Shown here: piece after piece, positions 1 to 9,913 of the stretch
How positions within the stretch are numbered: the first letter of the stretch is position 1
How the letters are laid out: each line of letters starts with the position of its first letter
Assembly: GCA_963744875.1 (NCBI GenBank)
Contig: CAVUVQ010000036.1
Span: 1 to 64,000 of the forward strand
Direction of reading: 5' to 3'
From: JACDAE01 sp963744875
GTDB taxonomy: Bacteria; Chloroflexota; Ktedonobacteria; Ktedonobacterales; Ktedonobacteraceae
DNA: 64,000 nucleotides
Made by a program: the position numbers and the translations under genes
The notes under the pieces: model-generated
What the model was told of the DNA's origin: nothing
What the model saw: the letters and a program-made list of their open reading frames with translations, nothing else
Databases searched by the model: none

Positions 1-85
1 CTCTGCGTTCACCATCCGGTGCTGGGGTCATAATAGCGAATGTCTAACGTGTAGAGTTTTTTGCCTGCACAATAATAGCAATTAG
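1..85 (-). pseudogene. RHS core C-terminal fragment
   Basis: The minus strand reads KLYTLDIRYYDPSTGW, the YD-repeat core end that normally continues GRWTQRDP. The codon after GW is TGA, followed by TQ, so the reading is broken. The fragment has no 5' part here and runs off the window to the left. It lies downstream, on the same strand, of another RHS tail (811-1247) and a small membrane protein gene, as expected for a tandem orphan C-terminal cassette. The identity of the motif is clear; the extent is approximate. Confidence 0.6.
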
Positions 86-133
86 CGCAGTGCTGCAATA
101 GCATCACATACCGATAAAACAGGCAAGTACAGG

Positions 134-439
134 TTAAAACAGAAGAGTGTGTAAATCAAAGATACAAAAAGAGAGCACCGCTAATAAAATCAATACAATG
201 CCTAGCCTTCTTACAGGTTGTTTATACTGTGCCACCTTCTCGTTTATTTGAAGGCTTTTGCTCGTCTCTCTATAACTCATAGATAAACAAAGTATTCCAA
301 GGAGAATTTGTGTAAAATATCCTGCATAACGAAAAATATGTAATGAGTGATCAAAAATAATAGATACAATCATAATGATTGCAGACAAGCAAACAGCTAT
401 GATCAAAATGATTTGTAAACGGCTTATAGAGGTCTTCAT
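134..439 (-). CDS. Small three-span membrane protein, candidate immunity protein
   Basis: About 101 residues. The ATG at 439 was chosen because AAAGGAG lies just upstream; a longer reading from 493 has no such site. There are three hydrophobic spans: near residues 8-29 (IILIIAVCLSAIIMIVSIIF), 33-52 and 78-96, with a charged loop between the second and third. I do not recognise a family. It lies about 370 nt downstream of the RHS tail at 811-1080 on the same strand. A second unrelated small membrane protein holds the same position after the tail at 16149. By analogy with RHS/CDI loci it may protect the cell from the adjacent tail; this is inference. Confidence 0.6.
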   Translation of the reverse strand: MKTSISRLQIILIIAVCLSAIIMIVSIIFDHSLHIFRYAGYFTQILLGILCLSMSYRETSKSLQINEKVAQYKQPVRRLGIVLILLAVLSFCIFDLHTLLF

Positions 440-810
440 AATTTCTCCTTTACTGAAGTTCCAAGAATGTAAAGCATAAAATACCTGATGCACAAGTTTT
501 CTTTACTCTGTCCCAGGCGACATAAGGGAAAGAATAATAAGTGGTGAAATATGCAGCTTTCGCTTTAAAGGATACTTTCCTCCTTCATCTCCTATTATGC
601 AAATCGTATATTGAGTTAATCAATTCAAATAATGAGAAGTAAAAAGTAAAGCTTGTTATCTTTTCACTTCTCACATATCAGGTTTGTACTAATACATGAA
701 AGCAGAATATATCTGTGATCAGGCAAATCTCATGTGTGTTCACTGAATAAGCTTGACCGCAGTTTCCTATCTGGCTTTTTCAGCTTCAATGTACTAATTC
801 AATTTGCTGT
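440..810. other. Gene-free gap with one hairpin
   Basis: No coding sequence is supported in this AT-rich stretch. At 634-672 a hairpin pairs GAGAAGT...AAAG with CTTTT...ACTTCTC; it may be a transcription end for the RHS tail gene on the minus strand. Nothing else was recognised. Confidence 0.4.
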
Positions 811-1247
811 TTAGGAACTACAAGCACTACGAATTGTACCAATACCTTGCGCAATTTCATAAGCACCAAAGAAAATTGCCGCTACCGCTAATAAGGTTAT
901 AAAAAACACGGACCCCGCTAGTGCAAGCGCACCTAATCCTACGCCTAATCCTAATACTGACAAAGGTACAAATGCAGTCAATACGCTAATAATGCCTCCT
1001 ATACTAACACCGATTGCAAAGGAGTTTAGAGCAACAGCAAGATTACAGCCAACCGAAGCTTTTCCACTGGGATCGACCATATTGACCGGATCATCGCCAC
1101 ATACACATACGGGTTCACCTTCGTCGTCTCCGCCAAACTCCCGCCCACCGGATCTCTCTGCGTCCAGCGTCCAATCACCAAATCGTAGTAGCGGATGCCG
1201 AACTTGTAGAGGCCCGTGCTCACATCGTAGTAGCCACTGGCATATTG
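811..1247 (-). pseudogene. Orphan RHS core end plus hydrophobic tail (tail 1), frameshifted
   Basis: The minus strand begins abruptly at about 1247 within the core motif YASGYYDVSTGLYKFG and continues through IRYYD, GRWTQRDPVGGSLAETTK and NPYVYV. The frame is then lost by an apparent 1-nt deletion near 1090-1100. The next frame reads DDPVNMVDPSGKASVGC, followed by an about 75-residue hydrophobic Gly/Ala/Leu-rich tail ending in RSACSS. The tail has Cys near its start and near its end and room for two or three membrane spans. It has no upstream core or start of its own, so it looks like a displaced C-terminal cassette. The core piece matches the full RHS genes at 5082 and 19459. Confidence 0.7.
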
Positions 1248-1399
1248 AGATAAAAGCTTAAACCACTACATTTACTAGTAATAATTTCAGTAAATACTCG
1301 CAAAATGGTTAAATTTGGTCCTCAAATGATTGATGTTTAAACTAAAAGGTAGCAACAGAACTCCGCAAGAAGTTCCGTGGCAAGGAAGATTCCCAAAGA

Positions 1400-2670
1400 A
1401 AATGGTTAGATCAGCATCAAGATGGGACAAGCTGAGGCACCTTTGGCTTCTTGAAAACAACCGGAAAACGTATCACCTTGCGAACGGTTGCCCCACATCC
1501 CTGCCTTTCGATTTTCCGCGAGGCTTGGGGGCCGGGCCGGAGTTTCCAACTGGTGCAACAATTTGTTCATCCCGCTACGCACCTGTTGCAAGGTGGTCCG
1601 ACGATGTTTGCTCTCCCATGGGGCAACTGGACCTCAACGAGATCTCGGGCCAGAAGCAGATGATTATGAGCAATGGCCACAATTTGGCTCCAGCGCTCAA
1701 ATTGCTCTGGGTGCGCAAACGAGGCTCATCCCACAACAAGCGCTGTTTGTCGAAGCGATAGCCGTGCTCCTGCCCAAAACGCAAGCCATAGCCCAGAGCA
1801 ATGTCCGTCATCTCTTCTTGCTCATCGCCCAGCCAGACCAACCAACTGATCCGAGGATCGCACTGCATATTGGCGGCATGAGGTCTGACCACCTGAATAA
1901 CCGTAAGCGAGAGCCAGCGTGCCTCTTTGACATGCAGATCGCGCCACCACGAAATTTCCACGGTGCGACCTTTGCCATCCTTTCGGCAAGCGTGCCCATC
2001 CGCAGTTCCATAGGTCGCGTGGTTGCCAATTTGCAAGAGAGCCCCATCTTTGCAAGGCACTCCTCGCTTGCCCGATGACGGCGGAGCGGACCGATAGAAA
2101 CAGCGCTTTTGCTTCAATCGTCCCAGCACTCCCACGTCCAGGCCGCTGCATTGACACCACAACCAGGTCGCATCATACCCCCGATCCAGTACGACAATCC
2201 TTCGTGCTGGCACTTGGCGGGCTACCAGCTTGATTTGCGCGATCGCCATCTGGATTGCGGTGGTGTCCGACGTCACCCGCTGTTGATCCAGAATGAAGGT
2301 CTGACTGCTTGGCTCTTCATCGAGCACAACCATCGTCGAGAAGTGTCATCCGTAGGTGATCGCTTTCGTGCCTTTGGGCAGATTATGAACGGTGAGAGCC
2401 GTACGATCAGCGGCAGTTCCCGAAAGGGGCGAGCAATCCCACTCACATCGATCCCCATCCACAGGCGATGCCCTGGCAAGGGACGAGGTGCATATCGCCA
2501 GAAGACGTCTCTCAAGGCGCTTTGGTCAATACGCCCATCTTCCAATCTCATAGACCGACGACCACTGTCGCTCAAACCACACCGATTGGCTGAGTTCTGG
2601 CAATGATGTGGCTTGTGGTTCGCTCATCAAGGCATCGACCGTATTGAACAATGCATCTTTCGCTTTTGGA
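1400..2670 (-). pseudogene. Degenerate DDE transposase
   Basis: A transposase spread over at least three frames of the minus strand. The N-terminal part (about 2640-2270) reads LSQSVWFERQWSSVYE and HRLWMGIDVSGIARPF. The middle frame (2333-1640) carries FILDQQRVTSD, IVVLDRGYDATWL (likely a catalytic Asp), the SGKRGVPCKDGA block and FGQEHGYRFDKQRLLW. Another frame gives EQFERWSQIVAIAHN and a C-terminal VRSGMNKLLHQLETPARPP. From memory this is the large DDE transposase family (IS701/IS4-like superfamily, NF041680 type) that is common in Ktedonobacteria. Several frameshifts make it inactive. Element ends were not identified. Confidence 0.65.
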
Positions 2671-3041
2671 AAACTGCCCTAAATATCGTGACGAAATCGT
2701 CTGAGTGTGTTACTGCCATTCATACGAGTAAACTTCCTTTGGATTTGATACTCGAAATTTACTCGATTTGGCCTCCTTCCGCAAGGTTTGGGGGCCTTTT
2801 ATCCCAGATAGTCTAAACGTCAAGAATAAGGAGGTTAAGACTATCTCAAAATTCCTTAGCGTTGTTTTCCGGTCCATTAATACTCAGATCCCTAATACGA
2901 GACCACTCCATTTCGCGGGCTAGCCCTCATCAATGAATACATGTCTCCTCTGTTGATCAGTTAGCAATACAAAGCAGTGAACTCGCCAGCCCCCGTTCTG
3001 GAATGGTCTCCATTATACAGCGGAGAATGCGATGCTGGCTT
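2671..3041. other. Gene-free gap
   Basis: No coding region is supported. An inverted repeat AGATAGTCT (from about 2806) / AGACTATCT (to about 2846) may mark an end of the neighbouring transposon; this is uncertain. Otherwise nothing was recognised. Confidence 0.3.
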
Positions 3042-3084
3042 GAAAGAGGTGGCCCACTAGACAGCCCGGTGGGTCACCTCTTTC
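3042..3084 (-). terminator. Strong hairpin after G1 peptidase copy 1
   Basis: GAAAGAGGTGGCCCAC at 3042-3057 pairs with GTGGGTCACCTCTTTC at 3069-3084, a 16-bp stem with one G-T pair and an 11-nt loop. It lies 12 nt beyond the stop of the peptidase gene. On the minus strand there is no clear U-run directly after it. Confidence 0.6.
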
Positions 3085-3096
3085 TCTTTCAGATCG

Positions 3097-4157
3097 TCAG
3101 GAATAGGCTAACCAGGTAATAGGGTAATTCTCCCCAGTACTATCAATTGGCCCGACACTATCGAGTTGCTTATTCGGTGTCACACCCGTATCAAACATGT
3201 TGTAGTACGAGTGGGGAATCGTGCCCACACCAGCAATATCTGAGGTTCCATCTGTGTGAAATCTTGTAAAGTCACAGCCTGTGAATGCGACCGTTTTGAA
3301 ATTTGCCAGATCGGTCGCTTTGCCACTTACCGTGGGACGTTCGACGATGCATTCGGCGGTTGAGCTATGCGAGAATGGCGTCGCCGTATCTGTATGGCTA
3401 TTGTAATCGCCAACCGTGTCGTTCTCAATGTAGAAGTAGTTGTCCCCGCTAAATGCATCATTTGAATCTGCCTCTACGTAGATCTGGTCTCCTGCCGCTA
3501 GCCTCTGCAACGGAAGATTTTGAGCTGTTCCCTGATAAGGTTCAACTTCCCAAAGGACTCGTTGGTCTGATGGCCTGCTGAGTCGACGCTAATATCTACT
3601 CCCGCCTGCACCAGAACACTGTTGCCGCTGAAGGTCGTATCCCCACCGATACCAGCCCAGATGGAAACCGCCGAGTTCTTGTCCGTAGTCTGGATGGTTG
3701 GCACGACAAAAGAAACTTCTGCCGTACGAAATGTGCCAGGATTATCGCCAGCCTCATTGCCAGACCAGGTATTCGAATTACACTCCGTTCCCAATGCACA
3801 GTTGGTGAACTTCAACGTGTGCGGAACATTTTTGCTGGCAGATGTCCCACAGGTGCGATGCTTCAGATGAGCAAAATTCTTCGCCCATTGCTGAGGGTTT
3901 TTCGCGATGATCGCATGGGTTGGTAAACCATAGCGAACAAGCTGTTGATCAGTCAACAGACTCAGATTTACATGCTTTGGTGGCTGTAAACAAGTTTTTT
4001 CGCCCTGTTGAGCAAGTGCCGTTAATGATGGACCTGTTTGAATAGCTACTGTCTGTGCAGACACAGTCTGAAATTGGAGAAGTGAGAGCGCAAAAAGTGC
4101 CAGTACACAGAGCAGCGTACACCCCGCTCTATTTATAAAACGAGAAATCGATCTCAT
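3097..4157 (-). pseudogene. G1 (eqolisin-like) peptidase, copy 1, frameshifted
   Basis: This is the left copy of the secreted glutamic peptidase found intact at 20370-21431. A signal peptide (LLCVLALFALSLLQF, ending near VSAQT), the SNTWSG motif, SIWAGIGGD and VLVQAGVD with the likely catalytic Gln are all present. After NESF the frame is lost: the copy reads gagtcctttggg where the intact copy has gagtccttctggg, a 1-nt deletion near 3553. The rest, including AECIVERP with the likely catalytic Glu, continues in another frame to 3097. The start is the ATG preceded by AAAGGA, as in the intact copy. It is divergent from the RHS gene at 5082. Confidence 0.8.
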
Positions 4158-4217
4158 GGAAAATCCTTTCATTTCCAGCAGAACACACTTTCAATCTTCA
4201 TAGAACTGTTCCTCAAG

Positions 4218-4275
4218 GTGTAGGGGCGCAGTGTGGGGGCGCAGTGTAGGGGCGCAGTTTACAAGCCCGTGTAGC
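4218..4275. repeat. GTAGGGGCGC short repeats
   Basis: Three tandem units of GTAGGGGCGCAGT type (one as gtgggggcgc) are followed by TTACAAGCCCGTGTAG. Related units occur at 20262-20317, 25795-25846 and 29037-29114. Confidence 0.5.
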
Positions 4276-4490
4276 CCCACAAATACCCGCGTGTCGGGCC
4301 AAATGAAGATCGACGATAGAATAATGTATGGATTGTGGGCAGACGAAACTGCCGCTTCTGATCACGTTTTTGAGCACAAGCGTTCCCTTGCGTAGCTGTT
4401 TCTGTATGCTGAAACCTGAAGAGGCCATTTGCACCTTACATGCTATCCCCCACATGTAAAGCGCTATTCATCATTTTGTCCTCGTCATAA

Positions 4491-4519
4491 TAAATAACAT
4501 GTGGAAACTCAAAAGTCAA
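4491..4519 (-). promoter_or_regulatory. Promoter candidate for G1 peptidase copy 1
   Basis: The minus strand has TTGACT, a 17-nt spacer and TATTTA. It points to the peptidase about 330 nt away. The -10 box is imperfect. The same boxes occur at 20022-20050 before the intact copy. Confidence 0.4.
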
Positions 4520-4648
4520 GAGAAATAGGGGGGGATTTTGTTCTTGTAAAAAAATACCCACACGTACTTTTTGAATAGCCGTACTTTTAAAAACTCTTCC
4601 ATTCTACAGTGCAAATATGAGAAATTTTTGAAAACACCCCTTTTACTC

Positions 4649-4678
4649 TTGACATAATCGATTTTCTTTGTGTATACT
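4649..4678 (+). promoter_or_regulatory. Sigma-70-type promoter for RHS copy 1
   Basis: TTGACA at 4649-4654, an 18-nt spacer ending in TG, and TATACT at 4673-4678. It faces the RHS gene and leaves a leader of about 395 nt. Confidence 0.55.
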
Positions 4679-5044
4679 CTCACTGGGCAAAAGCACAAGG
4701 ATGCCATACAATATGTTTTGTTTCTCCTGGCTCTGCTTTACAATGATGTTTGCCGCTCCGATGATGGTTGCTAATATATGATGACATCCTCCCTACTTGT
4801 ACTGTCTCTTTGTAAAGAGAGACGGCAATTCTATGCTCTTTCTGTTACTTATGCAATTATTATGAAGGGAAGGAACTCCTGAACAGCTATCCCACCGTAT
4901 CCCACTAACGAAATACTATCCCGATGGTACGCTTTCTTCATTTGTCCTGTACTCAGATACTGTTTTTCTGATGCAAACAGGTCGATAGGTCGCCTGTTCA
5001 TCATGCCATCAGTATGTGAGTTTATGAATATGTTGTTTTTCTCG

Positions 5045-5066
5045 GAGTTCTCTCATAAGAGAACTC
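5045..5066 (+). promoter_or_regulatory. Leader hairpin before RHS start
   Basis: GAGTTCTCT and AGAGAACTC form a perfect 9-bp stem with a CATA loop. It ends 4 nt before the GGAG ribosome binding site of the RHS gene. It is kept, with one base change, in the inverted copy. It could tune translation or protect the message 5' end. Confidence 0.5.
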
Positions 5067-5081
5067 GAAAGGAGTCCGCTC

Positions 5082-8000
5082 GTGTCATTGGATGCATATG
5101 ACCTGCGTCCGCTTCCGCATATTCGCCTGTTGGATCAGGCCCACACCGGAAGCCTGCGACTCACTCGTCTCTCACTCACTCTCCTGGATCTCTTTTTGAT
5201 ATTCTTGATGGTCGCGTTGGGTATTCTTGCGGCCTTTAGCTTGCTGCTCAGTACGACAACCCATCCAAGACAGACAACCATCAATCCATCACTCCATACC
5301 ACCTCGGTAGGGCCGATTTTTGCACGACCTGTGGTCAATACACCTGCACGTGCTTTTGACGCGACGGCACAGCCACAGACTGGTGCTCCGGTTGCTGGCC
5401 CGCATACCAATATCACGCCTGTCGATGGCCTGGGCGACGTTGGTTTTTACGACTACTTCAAAGACACCATCAACAAGCACATCACCCTGAAGGTCAATAT
5501 CGGCAGCGGCAACCTGCTTGTCGAGACCTCCGATGTCTCCATTCGCGGGACGGGCATTGATCTGTCTGTGGGTGGCACCTATAACAGCCTGCAAAATCAT
5601 TTTGCCCAACACGGCAGCAAGTGGACCTTCAATTTCGGCTCCGATGTCTCGTTGCAGAGCAACAGCGATGGTTCGGAGACCTACTTTGATCCCACGGGTC
5701 ATGCCTGGACCTATAAGAGCAACGGCAGCAGTTGGACCGATCCTGCTGGCCTGGACGCCGATCTGGCGACGGGAAGCAACGGTACCCATACGCTGAAGTT
5801 TTACAAAACAGGGGAAATCTACACATTCAATGCGGCTAATATTCTGGTGAAGGACACCGACAAAAACGGCAATGCCGTGACCTTCAACACGGATGCCAAT
5901 AACGCCAGCCAGGTCGACTCGATCACCGACACGCAGGGACGTACTACCACTGTAAGCTACGATGCTTCCGGTCGCGTCACCTCAATCACCGATCCGGCTC
6001 AGCGTACGATCTCTTACAGCTATGATAGCGATGGAGAACTGAGCAGCATCATCGATCAGAATGGCAAGGTGACGCAATTTGGCTATAGCAACGGTACCCT
6101 GACCTCGATCACTGATGCGTTGTCTAATACGACGAACATTGCCTATAACAGCAATGGTCTGGTGGGAGCGATCAGTGATCCACTCCATAACGAGACGAAC
6201 TTTGCCTACTATAGCGGTTCGGCCAGCCAATGCACCGCCTTGCAGTCGAACACCAACTCCTGCACAACGGTCACCGACGCAAACAACCATACGACGACCT
6301 ATGCCTATGACACTGGCTTCAAGGTGTCTGAGGTCAAGGACGCCAGTGGGAACACGACCTCGACGACCTACAGCCCGGATAACAACGTCCAGCAATATAC
6401 CGATGGCTTGCAGGATCAGACGGTCTTCTCGTTCACCGCTTCCAACGGGCACTCCAACCTGGCGTCGGCCACCGATGGCAATGGATCCAAGACGCTCTTT
6501 GGCTACACGGACCCGAACCATCCCAACTATCCCACCACGCTCAGTGATGCGAGTAATCACCAGACCACAGCGGGATATGATACCAATGGCAACGTGACTT
6601 CAACGAAGGACACGACGACAGGTGGGACAGGCATTACCAGTGCCAGCTACGCCTACAATGCCAATGGAACCATCGCCAGCGAAAAGGATGGCAAGCTGAA
6701 TACGACCAGTTTTGCCTATGACAGCCAGGGCAACCTGACCAAAGTGACCTTCGCCGCTCCTCTGGACCCCCAGGAGTTGACCTACGATGGGCTGAGTCGG
6801 GTGACGAGCCTGACCGATGGGGATGCCAACAAGACGAGCTACACCTATGACAACCTGGACCAGGTCTTGAAGGTGACCTATACCGACAATACTTCGGTGA
6901 GCTATACCTACGACGCCAACGGCAATATCACCAGCATCACCGATCATACCGGAGTCACGAAGTACACCTACGACGCCGATAATCGCCAGGTGACCAAGAC
7001 GCTCCCCGGTGGCACGGTGATCACCACCAGCTTTGATCCAGTAGGCAACCTGACCTCGCTCTCCACCGTAGGAGGAACCACCACCTACGGCTATAACCCG
7101 GTCAACCTGCTGGCCTCGCTCACGGAGCCAGGAGGAGCGACGACTACTTTTACGTACGATGCCAACTACCATCGCACGCAGACCAGCTACCCCAATGGGG
7201 TGACGCAGAGCATCAGTTATGACAAAGCGGGCCAGATCCTCTCGGTCATCGGCAAGCACGGCAGCACGGTGCTCACGAGCTACACGTATAGCTACACGCC
7301 CAACAACCTGCGTTCTCAGGTGGTGGATCAAACGGGACAGAAGACGACGTACACGTATGACACGTTGAGCCGTCTGACGGGAGCCAACGTCTACAATAGC
7401 GCAGGCACCCATGAGAACGCGTTTACCTACGCCTACGATGCAGCAGGCAACCGTATCAGTTACACGCAGGGAGTGACCAGTCCGGGCACGATCACGTACA
7501 CCTACAACGCGGCCAACGAACTGGTCAGCCACTCGGGCAACATTCCCAACGGCGTGAAGTACACCTACGACAACAACGGCAACGTGACGGGTTGGACGCC
7601 AGTCTCGCCCTCAATCACCTACAATAAAACCAACCAGATGACCGCCTTTGGCTCGACGACGTTCAGCTACAGTGGACCCGACCAGAATCAGCGCGTGCAG
7701 GTCAACAGCACCAACTATGTCTATAGTGGACTGGGCTGTGATTGTGAGTCGAACTCAGCAGGAAGCACGTATTACACCCATGACAACAAGGGCCAACTCA
7801 TCGACGAGCGTACCTCCACAGGCACCTACTACTACCTCTTCGACGGCCTGGGTTCAGTGGTAGGTCTGACCGATAGCACGGGCGCTCTGGTAGGCAACGA
7901 GACGTATCAGTACGATCCCTATGGGCAACTCATCCGGCAGCCCAGGAGTGCAGCGTTGCGTACCAATGCGTGGCGCTACGCCAGTGGCTACTACGATGTG

Positions 8001-8390
8001 AGCACCGGGTTGTACAAGTTCGGGATACGCTACTATGATGCGACGACGGGTCGATGGACGCAGAGGGATCCGGTTGGAGGAAGTTTAGCGGAGACGACCA
8101 AGATCAACCCGTATGTCTATGCTGCCAATAATCCGGTCAATGAGGTCGATCCTACTGGAGAGTATAGCTGCACTTTCTACAGTCAATCAGATCTTGCCAT
8201 TTTATCTGCTAAGTTCGCAGCAGGTGGTATTGCGTTTACGTTTCTAGCAGGTGCTGCTGCTATTTTCGGCCCTATTGGTATAGGCGTAGGTATAGGCTTA
8301 CTTTTTGTTGCCTCTATTTTCGCTCTTATTGCATCTGGATTTGGTCTTCTTGCAGCCATTTTTCCAGCAGGAGTAGATGTTTGTTATTAA
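5082..8390 (+). CDS. RHS/YD-repeat protein with hydrophobic tail (tail 2)
   Basis: 1102 residues, GTG start with AAAGGAG 7-8 nt upstream. A membrane anchor or uncleaved signal lies at residues 34-56 (LLDLFLIFLMVALGILAAF). A Thr/Pro-rich linker follows, then about 900 residues of YD repeats (YDANGNITSITD and YTYDNLDQV types). The RHS core end runs from FDGLGSVVGLTD and YQYDPYGQL through GLYKFGIRYYDATTGRWTQRDP to NPYVYAANNPVNEVDPTG. After DPTG comes an about 76-residue tail that is Gly/Ala/Ile-rich, probably with two membrane spans, with a Cys at its start (EYSC) and near its end (DVCY). YD-repeat proteins form shells around C-terminal toxins in known systems; a membrane-acting tail is inferred. 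No small membrane gene follows here; a broken transposase does. Confidence 0.9.
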   Translation: MSLDAYDLRPLPHIRLLDQAHTGSLRLTRLSLTLLDLFLIFLMVALGILAAFSLLLSTTTHPRQTTINPSLHTTSVGPIFARPVVNTPARAFDATAQPQTGAPVAGPHTNITPVDGLGDVGFYDYFKDTINKHITLKVNIGSGNLLVETSDVSIRGTGIDLSVGGTYNSLQNHFAQHGSKWTFNFGSDVSLQSNSDGSETYFDPTGHAWTYKSNGSSWTDPAGLDADLATGSNGTHTLKFYKTGEIYTFNAANILVKDTDKNGNAVTFNTDANNASQVDSITDTQGRTTTVSYDASGRVTSITDPAQRTISYSYDSDGELSSIIDQNGKVTQFGYSNGTLTSITDALSNTTNIAYNSNGLVGAISDPLHNETNFAYYSGSASQCTALQSNTNSCTTVTDANNHTTTYAYDTGFKVSEVKDASGNTTSTTYSPDNNVQQYTDGLQDQTVFSFTASNGHSNLASATDGNGSKTLFGYTDPNHPNYPTTLSDASNHQTTAGYDTNGNVTSTKDTTTGGTGITSASYAYNANGTIASEKDGKLNTTSFAYDSQGNLTKVTFAAPLDPQELTYDGLSRVTSLTDGDANKTSYTYDNLDQVLKVTYTDNTSVSYTYDANGNITSITDHTGVTKYTYDADNRQVTKTLPGGTVITTSFDPVGNLTSLSTVGGTTTYGYNPVNLLASLTEPGGATTTFTYDANYHRTQTSYPNGVTQSISYDKAGQILSVIGKHGSTVLTSYTYSYTPNNLRSQVVDQTGQKTTYTYDTLSRLTGANVYNSAGTHENAFTYAYDAAGNRISYTQGVTSPGTITYTYNAANELVSHSGNIPNGVKYTYDNNGNVTGWTPVSPSITYNKTNQMTAFGSTTFSYSGPDQNQRVQVNSTNYVYSGLGCDCESNSAGSTYYTHDNKGQLIDERTSTGTYYYLFDGLGSVVGLTDSTGALVGNETYQYDPYGQLIRQPRSAALRTNAWRYASGYYDVSTGLYKFGIRYYDATTGRWTQRDPVGGSLAETTKINPYVYAANNPVNEVDPTGEYSCTFYSQSDLAILSAKFAAGGIAFTFLAGAAAIFGPIGIGVGIGLLFVASIFALIASGFGLLAAIFPAGVDVCY

Positions 8391-8658
8391 ATATGCATTA
8401 GTGTGACTAAAACTATAATTTGGATCTGTTTACGGGATGCGCAACGAGGTGTAAGCAAGCTAGTAGCATACAAGAAAAGAGATCTCTCATGATAAGGTCA
8501 TAAAACGCTCTCTCAGAAGGAGGTCTCTCTTACGTATGATACCGAACCCTTGTATTGAGGTTCACACATCTCCTGGGGATTGGCTTTCAGGGTTGGTAGA
8601 AGTGGTCATCATTGCCCAGCACTTGGCAACGAGGGTTTGTTAGATGCATTTGCGCGTA

Positions 8659-9911
8659 GTGCTCTGTCAAATTTGATTACACGGGAAAAATGAGGTATCC
8701 TTCAGAAGGAATGAAAAATGACCAAGAAGGAGACCTCAATGAGTAAGTATACCGTACGATTATGCCAAGAGCAAAGGATGTATTTGGAACAAATAGTAAA
8801 AAATGAGAAGCACCTACAAGGAAAATCATGCATGCACAGATTTTGCTCAAGAGGGACCAAGGTCCAGAAGGCCCAAGATGGACAGAAAAGCAGGTAAGTG
8901 AAGCCTTCGGGATAGGAGAGACCGTTCAGAAAGTGGTCAGGAAACGATTTGTAGAAAATAGATTGGAAGATGCATTAAATCGCAGAGAACAGCAAAAACG
9001 GCCAGAGAAGCAAAAAATAGATGGAGAGCAAGAAGCACAGATCATTGCGATGCTGTATACGGAGCATCCCGAGGGGCAAGAGCGATGGACACTCCGAGCC
9101 ATCGGGATCAAATAGTGGAATTGGAGATAGTGGAGCGAGTGAGCCATGAAACGGTAAGAGCTGTTCTAAAAAAACCGCGCTTAAGTCTTGGCAAAAAAAG
9201 CAATGGTGTATAGGGCCAACGAGAGACGGGAATTATGTCTATCATATGGAAGGCGTGTTAGAGGTGTATACGCAGGCGTACGATCCACAGAGGCTACAAA
9301 TCTGTGTGGATGAAGGAAGTGTTCAATCGTGAGTGAGAAAAAAGAACCACTAGAAATGCGTGTAGGCAAGATAAAGAAAATTGATTACGAATTTGAGCGA
9401 GAAGGGCATTGCAGTATTTTTTTGGCCTGCGAACCCTTGGCGGGAAAGACTGTCACAAGTGTCAAAGAGCAGCGCACAGCAGGAGATTTCGCACGCTTTA
9501 TCAAGTACTTAGTTGATGAAGTATATCCTGATGCAGAAAAGCTGGTTTTGGTGATGGATAACCTGAATACGCATACTCCCGGCTCTTTCTATAAAGTATT
9601 TCTGCCAGAAGAGTCGACGCGCCTACGCAAAAAGCTCGAGATTCATTATACGCCTGTTCATGGGAGCTGGTTGAACATGGCAGAGATCGAGCTTTCCGTG
9701 TTAGGGAGACAGTCTTGAATGAACGTGTAAAAGATTTGCCAAGCCTGAAAGAGAAAGTTGAGGCTTGGCAGTCTCGACGAGCTTCTCATCCTTTCGCCTT
9801 TCATTGGCGCTTTACTACTCCAGATGCTCGTATCAAATTGAAACGATTATACCCGGTCATTGAGGAAATCATGTCGAGTACAAAAGGGCGTAATCAAGTT
9901 TGACAGAGCAG
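8659..9911 (+). mobile_element. IS630-family insertion sequence
   Basis: The left end has GCTCTGTCAAATTTGATTAC (8661-8680) and the right end its inverse with one mismatch (9890-9909). TA dinucleotides flank both sides (8657-8658 and 9912-9913), as is usual for IS630. The element is 1253 bp. Its right TA directly touches the left end of the IS5 element. Confidence 0.8.
8739..9903 (+). pseudogene. IS630 transposase, broken
   Basis: The start reads MSKYTVRLCQEQRM after AAGGAG. The frame then moves to MHAQILLKRDQGPEG and the helix-turn-helix WTEKQVSEAFGIGETVQKV. The DDE part continues from 9329 (LEMRVGKIKKIDYEFER, LVLVMDNLNTHTPGSF with a catalytic Asp, HYTPVHGSWLNMAEIELS with the catalytic Glu) and ends in MNERVKDLPSLKEKVEAW. 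At least three frameshifts separate the pieces, so no active transposase is expected. Confidence 0.8.
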
Positions 9912-9913
9912 TA

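Larger units (their letters stand above)
4173..5081. other. Divergent promoter region, copy 1
   Basis: No gene is supported here. It holds GTAGGGGCGC repeats next to the peptidase, a promoter toward each flanking gene, and a hairpin just before the RHS start. The same region recurs in inverse orientation at 19460-20369. Short open frames in it (for example 4516-4707) are duplicated with the DNA and cover promoter sequence, so they are not called. Confidence 0.6.
3100..8157. repeat. Inverted duplication, left arm (5 kb)
   Basis: The segment from the end of the G1 peptidase to the DPTGEY motif of the RHS gene is repeated in inverse orientation at about 16385-21420. Intergenic DNA, promoters, start codon and nearly all codons are shared. 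Identity stops at the RHS tail and just past the peptidase. Boundaries were read by eye. Confidence 0.85.

Noticed and set aside
4516..4707. 63-codon frame in the divergent promoter region, identical at 19834-20025.
   Set aside because: It covers the TTGACA/TATACT promoter, has no ribosome binding site and is duplicated only because the DNA is.
6600..7532. Long open frame of 310 codons antisense to RHS copy 1, repeated at 17006-17938.
   Set aside because: It is an opposite-strand shadow of YD-repeat codons, lacks a ribosome binding site, and its presence in both copies only reflects the duplication.
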